This document shows, one piece after another, positions 1 through 7,459 of a DNA stretch of 10,573 nucleotides. The position numbers were made by a program, and so were the translations under genes. Origin of the DNA: Sphingobacteriales bacterium (GTDB lineage Bacteria > Bacteroidota > Bacteroidia > Chitinophagales > Chitinophagaceae); the NCBI GenBank assembly GCA_947472965.1, contig CANJEF010000016.1, positions 1-10,573 of the forward strand, read 5' to 3'. Every line of letters begins with the position of its first letter. The first letter of the stretch is position 1. The notes under the pieces were generated by a model. The model saw only the letters and a list, made by a program, of their open reading frames with translations, was not told the DNA's origin and did not search any database.

Positions 1-570
1 GACCTTAATCACTTGCCCGTTCTTGATGGAAAGTTGTTTGTAGGCCTCCTTAGCTCAGACAATCTGTTTGACGCTGAACCTACAGAATCGCTTCTTTCCC
101 TTGAAAGATATTATTTGAAGGCATCAGTTAAGCCAATCGATCATTTTTCACTCGCTCTTAGAACAAGAGCCAAATTCTCGATTGATTTTGTGCCAGTAGT
201 TAATGAAAAGAATGAATGGGAAGGAAGCGTCAGCAGCGATAAACTGCTTGAAGAAATCAGTAAAATGATGGGTGTTTCAGACAATTCATCTCTATTGGTG
301 CTTGAGATCAGCAGGGTTGATTATGCGTTGGGTGAAATAAATCGTTTAGTTGAATCCAATGATGCCATGATTATGCATGTAAATACCATGCAGGATCCAA
401 TGTCTGATTTCTTGGAGGTGATTTTGCGAATCAATAAGGAAGATATCTCTGATATTGTTGCAACTTTCCAACGACATGAATATACAGTCCTTTACTATTA
501 TGGTGAAGAGTCATATGCAAATGAACTCCAAACCAATCTTAGTCACCTGATGAACTACCTTAGCATCTAA
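1..570 (+). CDS. CBS-domain protein with C-terminal ACT-like region, 5' truncated by the window edge
   Basis: The reading frame is open from base 1 (Asp-Leu-Asn-His before a TTG at 13) to TAA at 568-570, so the TTG is internal and the start lies outside the window. The visible 189 residues begin in the last strand of a first CBS domain (HLPVLDGKLFVGLLSSDNLF). A second CBS domain follows (about residues 40-90, with DFVPVVNEKNEWEGSVSSDKLL), then a C-terminal alpha/beta segment (about 95-189) resembling the ACT-like tail of AcuB-type proteins. Proteins of this kind are usually near 220 residues, so about 30 are missing. CBS pairs bind adenine nucleotides and act as sensors, and no catalytic domain is attached here. 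It is cytosolic, with no signal peptide visible in the part present. The next gene starts 57 bases downstream on the same strand, so co-transcription is possible. The family call is firm; the ligand and partner are unknown. Confidence 0.85.
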   Translation, partial: DLNHLPVLDGKLFVGLLSSDNLFDAEPTESLLSLERYYLKASVKPIDHFSLALRTRAKFSIDFVPVVNEKNEWEGSVSSDKLLEEISKMMGVSDNSSLLVLEISRVDYALGEINRLVESNDAMIMHVNTMQDPMSDFLEVILRINKEDISDIVATFQRHEYTVLYYYGEESYANELQTNLSHLMNYLSI

Positions 571-627
571 ATTTTCTCTTTGTTAAATCCATTCGGCTTT
601 ACTTCCCAAATCAGTATCTTGCCAAGT

Positions 628-2058
628 ATGAAAAGCGTGTGGAGATTTTGTTTTCCGGTGATGTTGATTTTTTGTTTCAGCCTAGCTTCTGCCCAGGAAA
701 AGCAAGAGGATCTATTTGAGGATGCGCTTATTCTTGGACAAAGTAGGGTAACCATCCGGAATGTTAATATTGTCGGGAACAAGATCACAAAAAAATATAT
801 TGTATTAAGAGAGTTGCCTTTTGAAATAGGAAAATCCTATTCGATTTCTGATGTTTTGATTGGCTTGCAGAAGGGTCGCCAAAATATCATGAACACAACA
901 CTGTTTATATCGGCATCCTTAAACTTCACCAATTGGTATAATGATTCCTTGGATATTTATATTGATGTGAAGGAACGTTGGTACTATATTGCACTTCCTT
1001 TTTTCAGACCAATTGATCGCAACTGGAATGTATGGCTGAAAGATTATTCCATGAGTTTGGATCGTGTGAACTATGGATTGAAATTTCTTGGTAAAAATAT
1101 TTCTGGAAGGAATGACCGGTTAAATATCTGGGCAACCAATGGTTATTCAAGGCGAATCAGCTTCAATTATTATAACCCCTTTTCAGACAAGTCGCTAAGG
1201 CATGGATTTGGCTTTGAGTTTTCATACCTCCAAAACAAGGAGTTGAATTACACAACCCAAAACAATAAACAGCAATTTTTTAAGGATGATAATAAATTTC
1301 TTCGGCAGCAACTTTATGCCGGTCTATTGTATTCATATCGACGCGGATCAGTAGAAAGACATTATGTAAAGATGGGCTACCAATCGGAAAGTATTGTAGA
1401 TACCATTCTTAGATTGAACCCCAATTATTATTTAAATGGAAAATCAAAAGTGTCATTTCCTGAGATCAAGTATACATACAATAATTTTGACTTGAACTAC
1501 ATACCGTATCCAACGCGTGGTAAAATCATTGAGCTTGAATTTACAAAGCGTGGTTTCAATAAGAGTATGAACCTTTGGCAACTGTATTTCAAATACGGGC
1601 GCTATTTTACGTTACCCAAGAAAATGTATGTTAGTTCTATCCTTGAATCACACTTAAGATTTCCTTTTAATCAACCTTTTCTTAATCAATCCATGTTAGG
1701 TTACGGTGAATCCTTTCTTCGTGGATTGGAATATTATGTAGTGGATGGAGTTGCTGGAGGCTTTGTAAGAAATACCATCGGCAAGGAAATATTAAATTAT
1801 AAACTAAAAACCTCGCTGAAGTCAAAAGCATATGAAACTATACCTTTCCGTTTCTATTTAAAACTATATGGCGACGCTGGCATAGTGTACAATAAAAATA
1901 ATTTGAATACCAACCTGCTAAATAATAAAATGATGTATACCGGAGGTGTTGGACTTGATATCATAAGCATTTATGATATCGTGATTCGCCTTGAGTACAG
2001 TTTTAATCATTTGCGGGAAGGCGGATTTTATGTTCATAAAACGGATATTAGGAACTAA
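628..2058 (+). CDS. Single-POTRA Omp85 (BamA/TamA-like) outer-membrane beta-barrel protein
   Basis: This 476-residue protein is predicted to sit in the outer membrane. The ATG at 628 is preferred over an in-frame TTG at 580 because it places a classical signal peptide at the N-terminus (Met-Lys start, hydrophobic core about 8-19, likely cleavage after Ala-Ser-Ala at residue 22). One POTRA domain covers about residues 41-117 (VTIRNVNIVGNKITKKYIVL, ending DIYIDVKERWYY). The rest is aromatic-rich alternating beta strands, long enough for a 16-strand barrel. It carries the YPTRGK element (about 294-299) and FLRGLEYY (363-370), which matches the L6 (V/L)RG(F/Y) signature of Omp85 proteins with R365 and G366 in place. 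Omp85 proteins insert or translocate outer-membrane proteins. With one POTRA it is shorter than canonical BamA (five) or TamA (three), so it is probably an accessory paralogue. The last strand (RLEYSFNHL) is followed by a hydrophilic tail ending Asp-Ile-Arg-Asn, not the usual terminal aromatic residue. Confidence 0.85.
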   Translation: MKSVWRFCFPVMLIFCFSLASAQEKQEDLFEDALILGQSRVTIRNVNIVGNKITKKYIVLRELPFEIGKSYSISDVLIGLQKGRQNIMNTTLFISASLNFTNWYNDSLDIYIDVKERWYYIALPFFRPIDRNWNVWLKDYSMSLDRVNYGLKFLGKNISGRNDRLNIWATNGYSRRISFNYYNPFSDKSLRHGFGFEFSYLQNKELNYTTQNNKQQFFKDDNKFLRQQLYAGLLYSYRRGSVERHYVKMGYQSESIVDTILRLNPNYYLNGKSKVSFPEIKYTYNNFDLNYIPYPTRGKIIELEFTKRGFNKSMNLWQLYFKYGRYFTLPKKMYVSSILESHLRFPFNQPFLNQSMLGYGESFLRGLEYYVVDGVAGGFVRNTIGKEILNYKLKTSLKSKAYETIPFRFYLKLYGDAGIVYNKNNLNTNLLNNKMMYTGGVGLDIISIYDIVIRLEYSFNHLREGGFYVHKTDIRN

Positions 2059-2171
2059 TCTGCTTAAGAACCTTTCAAAATCCTTGGTTTAAAATCCCTG
2101 CCATTTTCGTCTGGCTCATTTTAACTGTTGTCTCTTTTGAATTTATTATTATCTTGGGGACAAATCATTTT

Positions 2172-3392
2172 ATGAAACTGATAACCAAGGTCCAGCTCTC
2201 TGCCATGATGTTCATGCAATTTTTTGTTTGGGGTGCGTGGTATGGGCAAATGAGCAAGTACATGACTGATCAATTGCATGCCACTGGAGAACAGGTGGGC
2301 AATGCCTACGCAGCCTTTTCCATCGCCATGATTGTTGCTCCATTTTTTGTGGGTATGCTGGCCGACAGGTTTTTTCAAGCTCAAAAGGTGTTGGGTATAT
2401 TAAATATTCTAGGAGCCGTGATTCTTTATGTGCTTACAACGATCACAAATGTTGACACTTTTTATTGGGTTATGCTTCTGTACTGTCTAACTTTTGCGCC
2501 AACAATTGCCCTTACAGCATCGATATCCATGCGCAACATGGCAAATCCCGAAAAAGAGTTTCCAGCCATTCGGGTTTTTGGTACCATTGCCTGGATTGCT
2601 GTTGTTAACTTAGTAGGATTTATGGGAGTGGGTGATAAGGTGACTATTTTCCAAATCTCTATGGTGTCCGCTGCTGTTCTTGGCGTATTGTCATTTTTAT
2701 TGCCAAAAACGCCTCCAACTGCAACAGGCCCTACATCCTTTAGTCAAATCATTGGCAAGGATGCGTTTGTTTTATTCAAAGACAGGTCTTTTCTAATCTT
2801 CTTTATTTCATCTGTACTCATTTGCATCCCACTTTCATTTTATTATACTTGGGCAAACCCTTCATTGACAGACGGCTTCAAGGCTGCATTTCCAACAGCA
2901 GATCCTTCCACGTTTAGAATTGAGAACATGATGTCTCTCGGACAAGTATCAGAGGTATTATTCATGTTGCTTTTGCCTTTGGCATATTCGAAAATAGGCG
3001 TAAAAAATATTTTGATTGTTGGATTGGTTGCATGGATTATTCGTTTTGTATTTTTTGGATATGGCCAACCAGATAGTTCCTTGTGGATGTTGTATGGTGC
3101 AATATTGTTGCATGGAGTGTGTTATGATTTTTTCTTTGTGAGTGGAATGATTTATACCGACTCTAAAGCAGGAGAGAAAATCAAGTCGCAAGCGCAGGGC
3201 TTGATTTCCCTGGCTACCTACGGTATCGGGATGTTCATTGGATCTATTGTTGCTGGAAAAGTGAAAGACCTTTACACGGTAGACCAGGTTACCAATTGGC
3301 TTAATGTCTGGTTGGTGCCTGCTGGTATTGCAGCAGTAAGTTTAATATTTCTTTTGTTATTTTTCAAAGATAAAAAAACAGCGAACGCTTAA
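2172..3392 (+). CDS. MFS transporter, nucleoside:H+ symporter (NupG/XapB-like) family
   Basis: This 406-residue inner-membrane carrier has about twelve hydrophobic segments and resembles E. coli NupG over its full length. Matching landmarks are FFVWGAWYG (18-25), the MFS loop GMLADR (61-66), RVFGTIAW (134-141), KDAFVLFKDR (196-205), LGQVSE (256-261), AWIIRFVFFGYG (287-298), GVCYDFFFVSG (315-325), SQAQG (339-343) and a C-terminal WLNVWLVPAG. NupG-family proteins are proton symporters for nucleosides, but Bacteroidota members often lie beside sugar-modifying enzymes and may carry other polyols or sugars; the true substrate cannot be read from sequence. The ATG at 2172 is chosen over a TTG at 2154 because it puts the first helix at the usual distance from the N-terminus. 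The oxidoreductase that follows is only 24 bases away on the same strand, indicating an operon. No clear promoter was found in the 113-base gap upstream. Confidence 0.9.
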   Translation: MKLITKVQLSAMMFMQFFVWGAWYGQMSKYMTDQLHATGEQVGNAYAAFSIAMIVAPFFVGMLADRFFQAQKVLGILNILGAVILYVLTTITNVDTFYWVMLLYCLTFAPTIALTASISMRNMANPEKEFPAIRVFGTIAWIAVVNLVGFMGVGDKVTIFQISMVSAAVLGVLSFLLPKTPPTATGPTSFSQIIGKDAFVLFKDRSFLIFFISSVLICIPLSFYYTWANPSLTDGFKAAFPTADPSTFRIENMMSLGQVSEVLFMLLLPLAYSKIGVKNILIVGLVAWIIRFVFFGYGQPDSSLWMLYGAILLHGVCYDFFFVSGMIYTDSKAGEKIKSQAQGLISLATYGIGMFIGSIVAGKVKDLYTVDQVTNWLNVWLVPAGIAAVSLIFLLLFFKDKKTANA

Positions 3393-3416
3393 TTACTAAC
3401 TTTTAATTAATATTTC

Positions 3417-4610
3417 ATGGTCAGATTAGCAATGCTAGGTTCCGGATTCATCGGACGATTTTATGCAGATTCCATTCAGGGACTAAGAAGTAAAGACAGA
3501 ATTGTTTCAATCTATTCAAGAAGAGAAGAGATGGCAAAGAAATTTGCAGAAGATTATGGTTGTGACCATTTCACTACAGTAATGGAAGAGGCAATCGCTC
3601 ATCCTGATGTAGACATGGTTTGCATCTCATTGCCCAACAATCTTCATGAAGAAGCAGTAATGCTTTGTTGCAAACATAAAAAAGCTGTAATTACTACGAA
3701 GCCACTAGGCAGAAATGCTACAGAAGCAAAACGCATGTTAGAGGCTGTTGAAAAGGCAGGCATTTTCAATGGTTACTTGGAAGACTTGGTATATACTCCG
3801 AAGTTCATCAAAGCACATGAAAGTGTGAAGAATGGGGCATTGGGAAGAATACTTTGGGCAAAATCACGTGAAACCCATCCTGGTCCGCATAGTGATTGGT
3901 TTTGGGATTTGGAGAAGGCAGGAGGTGGTTGTATCCTTGATTTAGGTTGTCATTGTGTTGAAATTACAAGAAGCTATATCGGGAAAGATATCAAGCCCGT
4001 AGAAGTAATGTGTTGGGCTGATACACAAGTAAAACCCATAGAAGCAGAAGACCATGCAATTGGGTTGGTTAAATATGAAAATGGTGCTATTGCACAGTTT
4101 GAAGTGAGTTGGACATTCAGAGGTGGACTAGACCTTCGCGATGAAGTCATGGGAACAGAAGGAACCATTTGGGTAAATAGTTTTCTTAGAACTGGTTTTG
4201 AAATGTTCACCACCGGAAAGGGAGCTGATTATGTTGCAGAAAAGGCAGAATCAAATTCCGGTTGGTTGTTTCCTGTTGGTGATGAACTAAATGAGCTTGG
4301 ATATAACCACATGTTCTTCGATATGTTTAACGCTTATGAAAAAGGCACAAAACCACGCGAGTTATTTTATGATGGATATGTAGTGAATTCAGTATTGGAT
4401 GCAGCATATAAAAGCGTGAAGTCAAAATTGTGGGAACCCATAGTAATTGATGATTGGCGTGGACAGGTAGGTCTTACAAAACCGAGCACCTTGGTTGAGT
4501 TTGATGCCGACCACTATCTTGTTAAAGAGGAAGTCACGCATTATGGCGCAAAAAAACTCATCTTAAAAGAAAAGAAAACAGGAAATATTATAGAGAGAAT
4601 TCTTTCTTAA
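3417..4610 (+). CDS. Gfo/Idh/MocA family NAD(P)-dependent oxidoreductase
   Basis: This 397-residue cytosolic dehydrogenase belongs to the family that oxidises or reduces sugars, inositols and related alcohols with NAD(P). The N-terminal Rossmann fold starts at residue 1, with the dinucleotide loop GSGFIG (8-13), followed by CISLPNNLHEEA (69-80). The usual Glu-Lys-Pro element appears as Thr-Lys-Pro (94-96), which keeps the catalytic-type lysine K95. The C-terminal alpha/beta domain has GGGCILDLGCHCVE (169-182), matching the family motif GGGxxxDxGxH with D175 and H179. After the core domain there is an extra beta-rich tail of about 45 residues (KPSTLVEFDADHYLV onward). The gene follows the MFS transporter by 24 bases and ends just before a strong hairpin terminator, so the two probably form a two-gene uptake/oxidation unit. 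Substrate is not determinable; a sugar, cyclitol or 3-keto-glycoside is plausible by family. Confidence 0.9.
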   Translation: MVRLAMLGSGFIGRFYADSIQGLRSKDRIVSIYSRREEMAKKFAEDYGCDHFTTVMEEAIAHPDVDMVCISLPNNLHEEAVMLCCKHKKAVITTKPLGRNATEAKRMLEAVEKAGIFNGYLEDLVYTPKFIKAHESVKNGALGRILWAKSRETHPGPHSDWFWDLEKAGGGCILDLGCHCVEITRSYIGKDIKPVEVMCWADTQVKPIEAEDHAIGLVKYENGAIAQFEVSWTFRGGLDLRDEVMGTEGTIWVNSFLRTGFEMFTTGKGADYVAEKAESNSGWLFPVGDELNELGYNHMFFDMFNAYEKGTKPRELFYDGYVVNSVLDAAYKSVKSKLWEPIVIDDWRGQVGLTKPSTLVEFDADHYLVKEEVTHYGAKKLILKEKKTGNIIERILS

Positions 4611-4627
4611 GTATACTGACTGAAAGT

Positions 4628-4671
4628 AAAAAGGCACAAAGTGAATTTCTTTTCAACTTTGTGCCTTTTTT
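4628..4671. terminator. Bidirectional intrinsic terminator between convergent genes
   Basis: The arms 4628-4642 and 4656-4670 are perfect reverse complements (15 bp, core GGCACAAAGT / ACTTTGTGCC) around a 13-base loop. The right arm ends in a T-run and the left arm begins with an A-run, so the structure has a U-tract in either direction. It lies 18 bases after the oxidoreductase stop and 19 bases beyond the minus-strand korA-like stop, and so can end both transcripts. Confidence 0.9.
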
Positions 4672-4689
4672 ATTTGATGAAGCTTTTGA

Positions 4690-6537
4690 TCAAAGATATT
4701 TTCTGATTTCTTCAATCAATTCTCCTTTTGTAATGGGTGTTCCTTTAATCTTGTTGAAAGGCTTTGCATCAACAAAATAGACATCACGAATAATTTTGAT
4801 TAATTGTCCGTTGTTGATTTCAGGAATCAAGATTGTTTCAAAATTGGAAAGGATTTCTCCAAGGTTTTTTGGGAATGGTCTGAGGTGCCGGATGTGTGCA
4901 TGAGAAACAGCACGTCCTTCATCTATTAAATCCAATACGGCACTTTTTATTGACCCGAAGGTACTTCCCCATCCAAGCACAAGTACTTTACCTTTTTCCT
5001 CTCCGCATTCAATTTTTTGTGCTGGGATATAATTCGCAATAAGATCTACTTTTGCCTGACGTGTTTTTACCATGTGTTCATGGTTATCAGGTTCGTAGTT
5101 CACATTGCCAGTAATATCTTGTTTTTCCAATCCACCAATTCGGTGTTCAAGTCCCTTTGTTCCTGGCACGGCCCAGGGTCTTGCCAGTTTTTCGTCTCTT
5201 TTATATGGATGGAATTTAATTTCATCTTCAGCCAATTCCTTTTTAAAATTCACTTCAATTTTTGGCAGTTGGTCAGATGTAGGGAACATCCATGGCTCAG
5301 CACCATTTGCTATATATCCATCACTAAGAAACATCACTGGTACCATGTGTTCAATTGAAACACGGCATGCTTCATAAACAGCATCAAAGCAGTCGCTTGG
5401 TGTTGAAGCGGCTATCACTGGCATTGGACATTCACCATTTCTGCCATAATAGGCTTGCAGCAAATCACTTTGTTCTGTTTTTGTGGGTAGTCCTGTTGAC
5501 GGACCTCCGCGTTGCACATCGATTATCAATAGTGGTATTTCGAGCATCACGGCAAGTCCAATTGCTTCTGCTTTCAACGCCAGTCCTGGTCCGGATGTAG
5601 TTGTTACAGCAAGCGATCCACCATATGCAGCACCTATTGCCGCAGTGATGCCAGCAATTTCATCTTCCGCCTGGAATGTTTTTACATTGAAATTTTTCAA
5701 CCTGCTTAGATCATGTAAAATATCTGACGCTGGGGTGATGGGGTAGGATCCAAGGAACAAGGGCAATCCACTTTTTTGGGAAGCTGCCACCAATCCCATC
5801 GACAGGGCCTGGTTGCCCATAATGGAGCGATAGGTTCCCGCTTGCATTTTAGCTTTTTCTACAGTATAGCGGGTTGTAAATGTTTCTGTGGTGTCAGCGT
5901 AGAAATATCCAGCTTGCAATGCCTTGATGTTTGCGTTTAATATCTCATCCTTCTTTCCAAATTTCTCTTTCAAAAATGATAGGGTGCTTTCCATATTGCG
6001 GTTGTACATCCAATAAAGGAAGCCTAGAACAAACATGTTTTTTGCCCTGTCTTTTTCTTTGGTTCCAAGCGTGATATCCTTGAGGGCTTCGCGCGTCATT
6101 TTGGTAACATCCATTTTGATGACTTCAAAACCCTCAAGCGAATTATCTTCCAGCGGATTTACTCCTTCGGGATAATTTGCCAAACGCAGGTTCTTTGAAT
6201 CGAATCCATCGATGTTGGCAATGATTTTGCCACCTTTCTTTATTGCTTTCAGGTTGGTTTTGAGTGCTGCAGCATTCATCGCTACCAACACATCGCATAG
6301 GTCGCCAGGGGTGTAAATTGCATCGCTGGAAAAACGAACCTGATAGCCACTTACCCCCGGTATAGTGCCTTGTGGTGCCCTGATTTCTGCTGGAAAATCA
6401 GGAAAAGTAGCCAAGTCAATACCTAGCAATGCCGTATTGTTTGTAAACTGACTGCCAGTGAGCTGCATGCCATCTCCACTGTCGCCTGCAAATTTGATGA
6501 CGATATCGCGCAACAGTTCTTCTTTTCTATTAATCAT
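4690..6537 (-). CDS. korA: 2-oxoacid:ferredoxin oxidoreductase, fused gamma-alpha subunit (KorA-like)
   Basis: This 615-residue cytosolic subunit belongs to a thiamine-dependent enzyme that oxidatively decarboxylates a 2-oxoacid (most often 2-oxoglutarate in this branch) to acyl-CoA and reduces ferredoxin. The gamma domain is N-terminal, with IKFAGDSGDGMQLTG (14-28) and FPAEIRAPQGT (48-58). The alpha/pyrimidine-type domain follows from about residue 235, with GSYPITPASDIL (263-274), FQAEDEIAGI (288-297), TTTSGPGLALKAE (312-324), the diagnostic VQRGGPSTGLPTKTEQSDL (341-359) and SHAHIRHLRPFP (545-556). The length is typical for the gamma-alpha fusion. A functional enzyme also needs the TPP-binding beta subunit (KorB), usually encoded directly downstream. 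Here the gene is followed by a terminator and a convergent gene, so the partner must be elsewhere. The ATG at 6537 (Met-Ile-Asn-Arg) fits the family start. The symbol rests on family resemblance; another 2-oxoacid (pyruvate or branched-chain) is possible. Confidence 0.88.
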   Translation of the reverse strand: MINRKEELLRDIVIKFAGDSGDGMQLTGSQFTNNTALLGIDLATFPDFPAEIRAPQGTIPGVSGYQVRFSSDAIYTPGDLCDVLVAMNAAALKTNLKAIKKGGKIIANIDGFDSKNLRLANYPEGVNPLEDNSLEGFEVIKMDVTKMTREALKDITLGTKEKDRAKNMFVLGFLYWMYNRNMESTLSFLKEKFGKKDEILNANIKALQAGYFYADTTETFTTRYTVEKAKMQAGTYRSIMGNQALSMGLVAASQKSGLPLFLGSYPITPASDILHDLSRLKNFNVKTFQAEDEIAGITAAIGAAYGGSLAVTTTSGPGLALKAEAIGLAVMLEIPLLIIDVQRGGPSTGLPTKTEQSDLLQAYYGRNGECPMPVIAASTPSDCFDAVYEACRVSIEHMVPVMFLSDGYIANGAEPWMFPTSDQLPKIEVNFKKELAEDEIKFHPYKRDEKLARPWAVPGTKGLEHRIGGLEKQDITGNVNYEPDNHEHMVKTRQAKVDLIANYIPAQKIECGEEKGKVLVLGWGSTFGSIKSAVLDLIDEGRAVSHAHIRHLRPFPKNLGEILSNFETILIPEINNGQLIKIIRDVYFVDAKPFNKIKGTPITKGELIEEIRKYL

Positions 6538-6629
6538 GTTATAAGATTAACATGTAGGGTCCTTTTATGTTCAAAAAATGGGTATTGCAAGCCAAAGGCT
6601 TGGAGTGCGATTTACCATTGTTTAACTTT

Positions 6630-6657
6630 TTGAGGCTTACATGATTGGATGATTTTG
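6630..6657 (+). promoter_or_regulatory. Candidate Bacteroidota-type promoter for the Bax inhibitor-1 family gene
   Basis: A TTG at 6630-6632 is followed after 17 bases by TGATTTTG (6650-6657), which matches the Bacteroidota -7 consensus TAnnTTTG at five of six fixed positions. The start codon at 6687 is about 30 bases downstream, a sensible leader length. This is a pattern match only; AT-rich DNA gives such matches by chance. Confidence 0.3.
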
Positions 6658-6672
6658 CTTAATTTTATAATA

Positions 6673-6705
6673 CAAAATTACTTAACATGGCGCTATTTAA
6701 TTCAA
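6673..6705 (-). promoter_or_regulatory. Candidate Bacteroidota-type promoter for the korA-like gene
   Basis: On the minus strand TAATTTTG (complement of 6673-6680) matches TAnnTTTG exactly, and a TTG (complement of 6703-6705) lies 22 bases upstream, close to the -33/-7 spacing seen in Bacteroidota. Transcription would begin near 6665, giving a leader of roughly 130 bases before the ATG at 6537. The -33 part lies inside the start of the divergent Bax inhibitor-1 gene, so the two promoters would be close enough to interfere. Confidence 0.33.
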
Positions 6706-7445
6706 GCAACCCAACCTTATCAGAAAAATCATTCAATAGGTCCATGGCTATTCCAGGAGCGGATACCATGACATTCAGCGGTACCCTCAATAAATTCGGC
6801 TTCCTATTTTTAATGGTCATGGCTTCATCTGTATATGTATGGAATGAGGCCAGCGTGGGAAACAGTGTGCAGGGCTATATCATTGGAGGTGGCATTGGCG
6901 GGTTTGTACTGGCCATTGTGTTAATGTTCAAGCCTCAATGGGCTCAGTACCTTGCTCCCGGCTACGCCCTTTTAGAAGGCTTGTTGGTTGGAGGAATTTC
7001 TGCCGTTTATAATGATGCATTCGCCAAAATCGCTCCTGGCATCGTGATGCAAGCTGTAGCACTCACGTTCGGCACAGCAATTGCCATGTTTGCATTGTAT
7101 AAAACCGGGATCATTAAAGTGACTGAGCGTTTCCGTTCTATTCTTTTTGCAGCGATGGGAGGCATCATGGTTTTCTATCTGATCACCTTTGTACTTTCTT
7201 TGTTCAACGTTGATATTCCCATGTTACACCAAGGTTCACTAATGAGTATTGGTATTTCACTTGTTATTGTAGCTGTTGCTGCATTTAGTTTGCTCTTGGA
7301 TTTCGACCGAATTGATCAGGGATCAGCCATGGGTGCTCCAAAATACATGGAGTGGTATTGTGCTTTTGGATTGCTGGTAACCTTGGTTTGGTTGTATGTT
7401 GAAATTCTACGGTTATTGGGAAATATTTATGGAAGACGCGATTGA
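6687..7445 (+). CDS. Bax inhibitor-1 / YccA-like family (BaxI_1) seven-helix membrane protein
   Basis: This 252-residue inner-membrane protein has a hydrophilic N-terminus of about 30 residues followed by seven hydrophobic segments (about 33-52, 61-80, 87-106, 114-137, 150-173, 184-204, 222-244). Characteristic elements are TMTFSGTLNKFGFLF (27-41), PQWAQYLAPGYALLEGL (83-99), the acidic LLLDFDRID (202-210) and the C-terminal APKYMEWYCAFGLLVTLVWL (217-236) with VEILRLL after it. This is the bacterial BI-1-like group annotated as 'Bax inhibitor-1/YccA family'. Relatives such as Bacillus YetJ are pH-sensitive calcium leak channels with acidic residues in the last helices, and D205, D207 and D210 here may play that role (inference). 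Physiological function in Bacteroidota is not established. It is transcribed away from korA, and its stop codon is 14 bases before the next gene on the same strand, suggesting one transcript. Confidence 0.88.
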   Translation: MALFNSSNPTLSEKSFNRSMAIPGADTMTFSGTLNKFGFLFLMVMASSVYVWNEASVGNSVQGYIIGGGIGGFVLAIVLMFKPQWAQYLAPGYALLEGLLVGGISAVYNDAFAKIAPGIVMQAVALTFGTAIAMFALYKTGIIKVTERFRSILFAAMGGIMVFYLITFVLSLFNVDIPMLHQGSLMSIGISLVIVAVAAFSLLLDFDRIDQGSAMGAPKYMEWYCAFGLLVTLVWLYVEILRLLGNIYGRRD

Positions 7446-7459
7446 TTAAATTTTTCTTG

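Noticed and set aside
580..627. TTG at 580 as the start of the Omp85-like protein
   Set aside because: It would place 16 residues before a complete signal peptide; the ATG at 628 is a better start.
2059..2171. Possible promoter in the gap before the MFS gene
   Set aside because: TTTG and TATTATC fragments are present, but none matches TAnnTTTG with a spaced TTG, so no site is called.
5017..5746. Several plus-strand open frames of 81-113 codons opposite korA
   Set aside because: They overlap one another and sit antisense to a full-length, motif-complete KorA-like gene.
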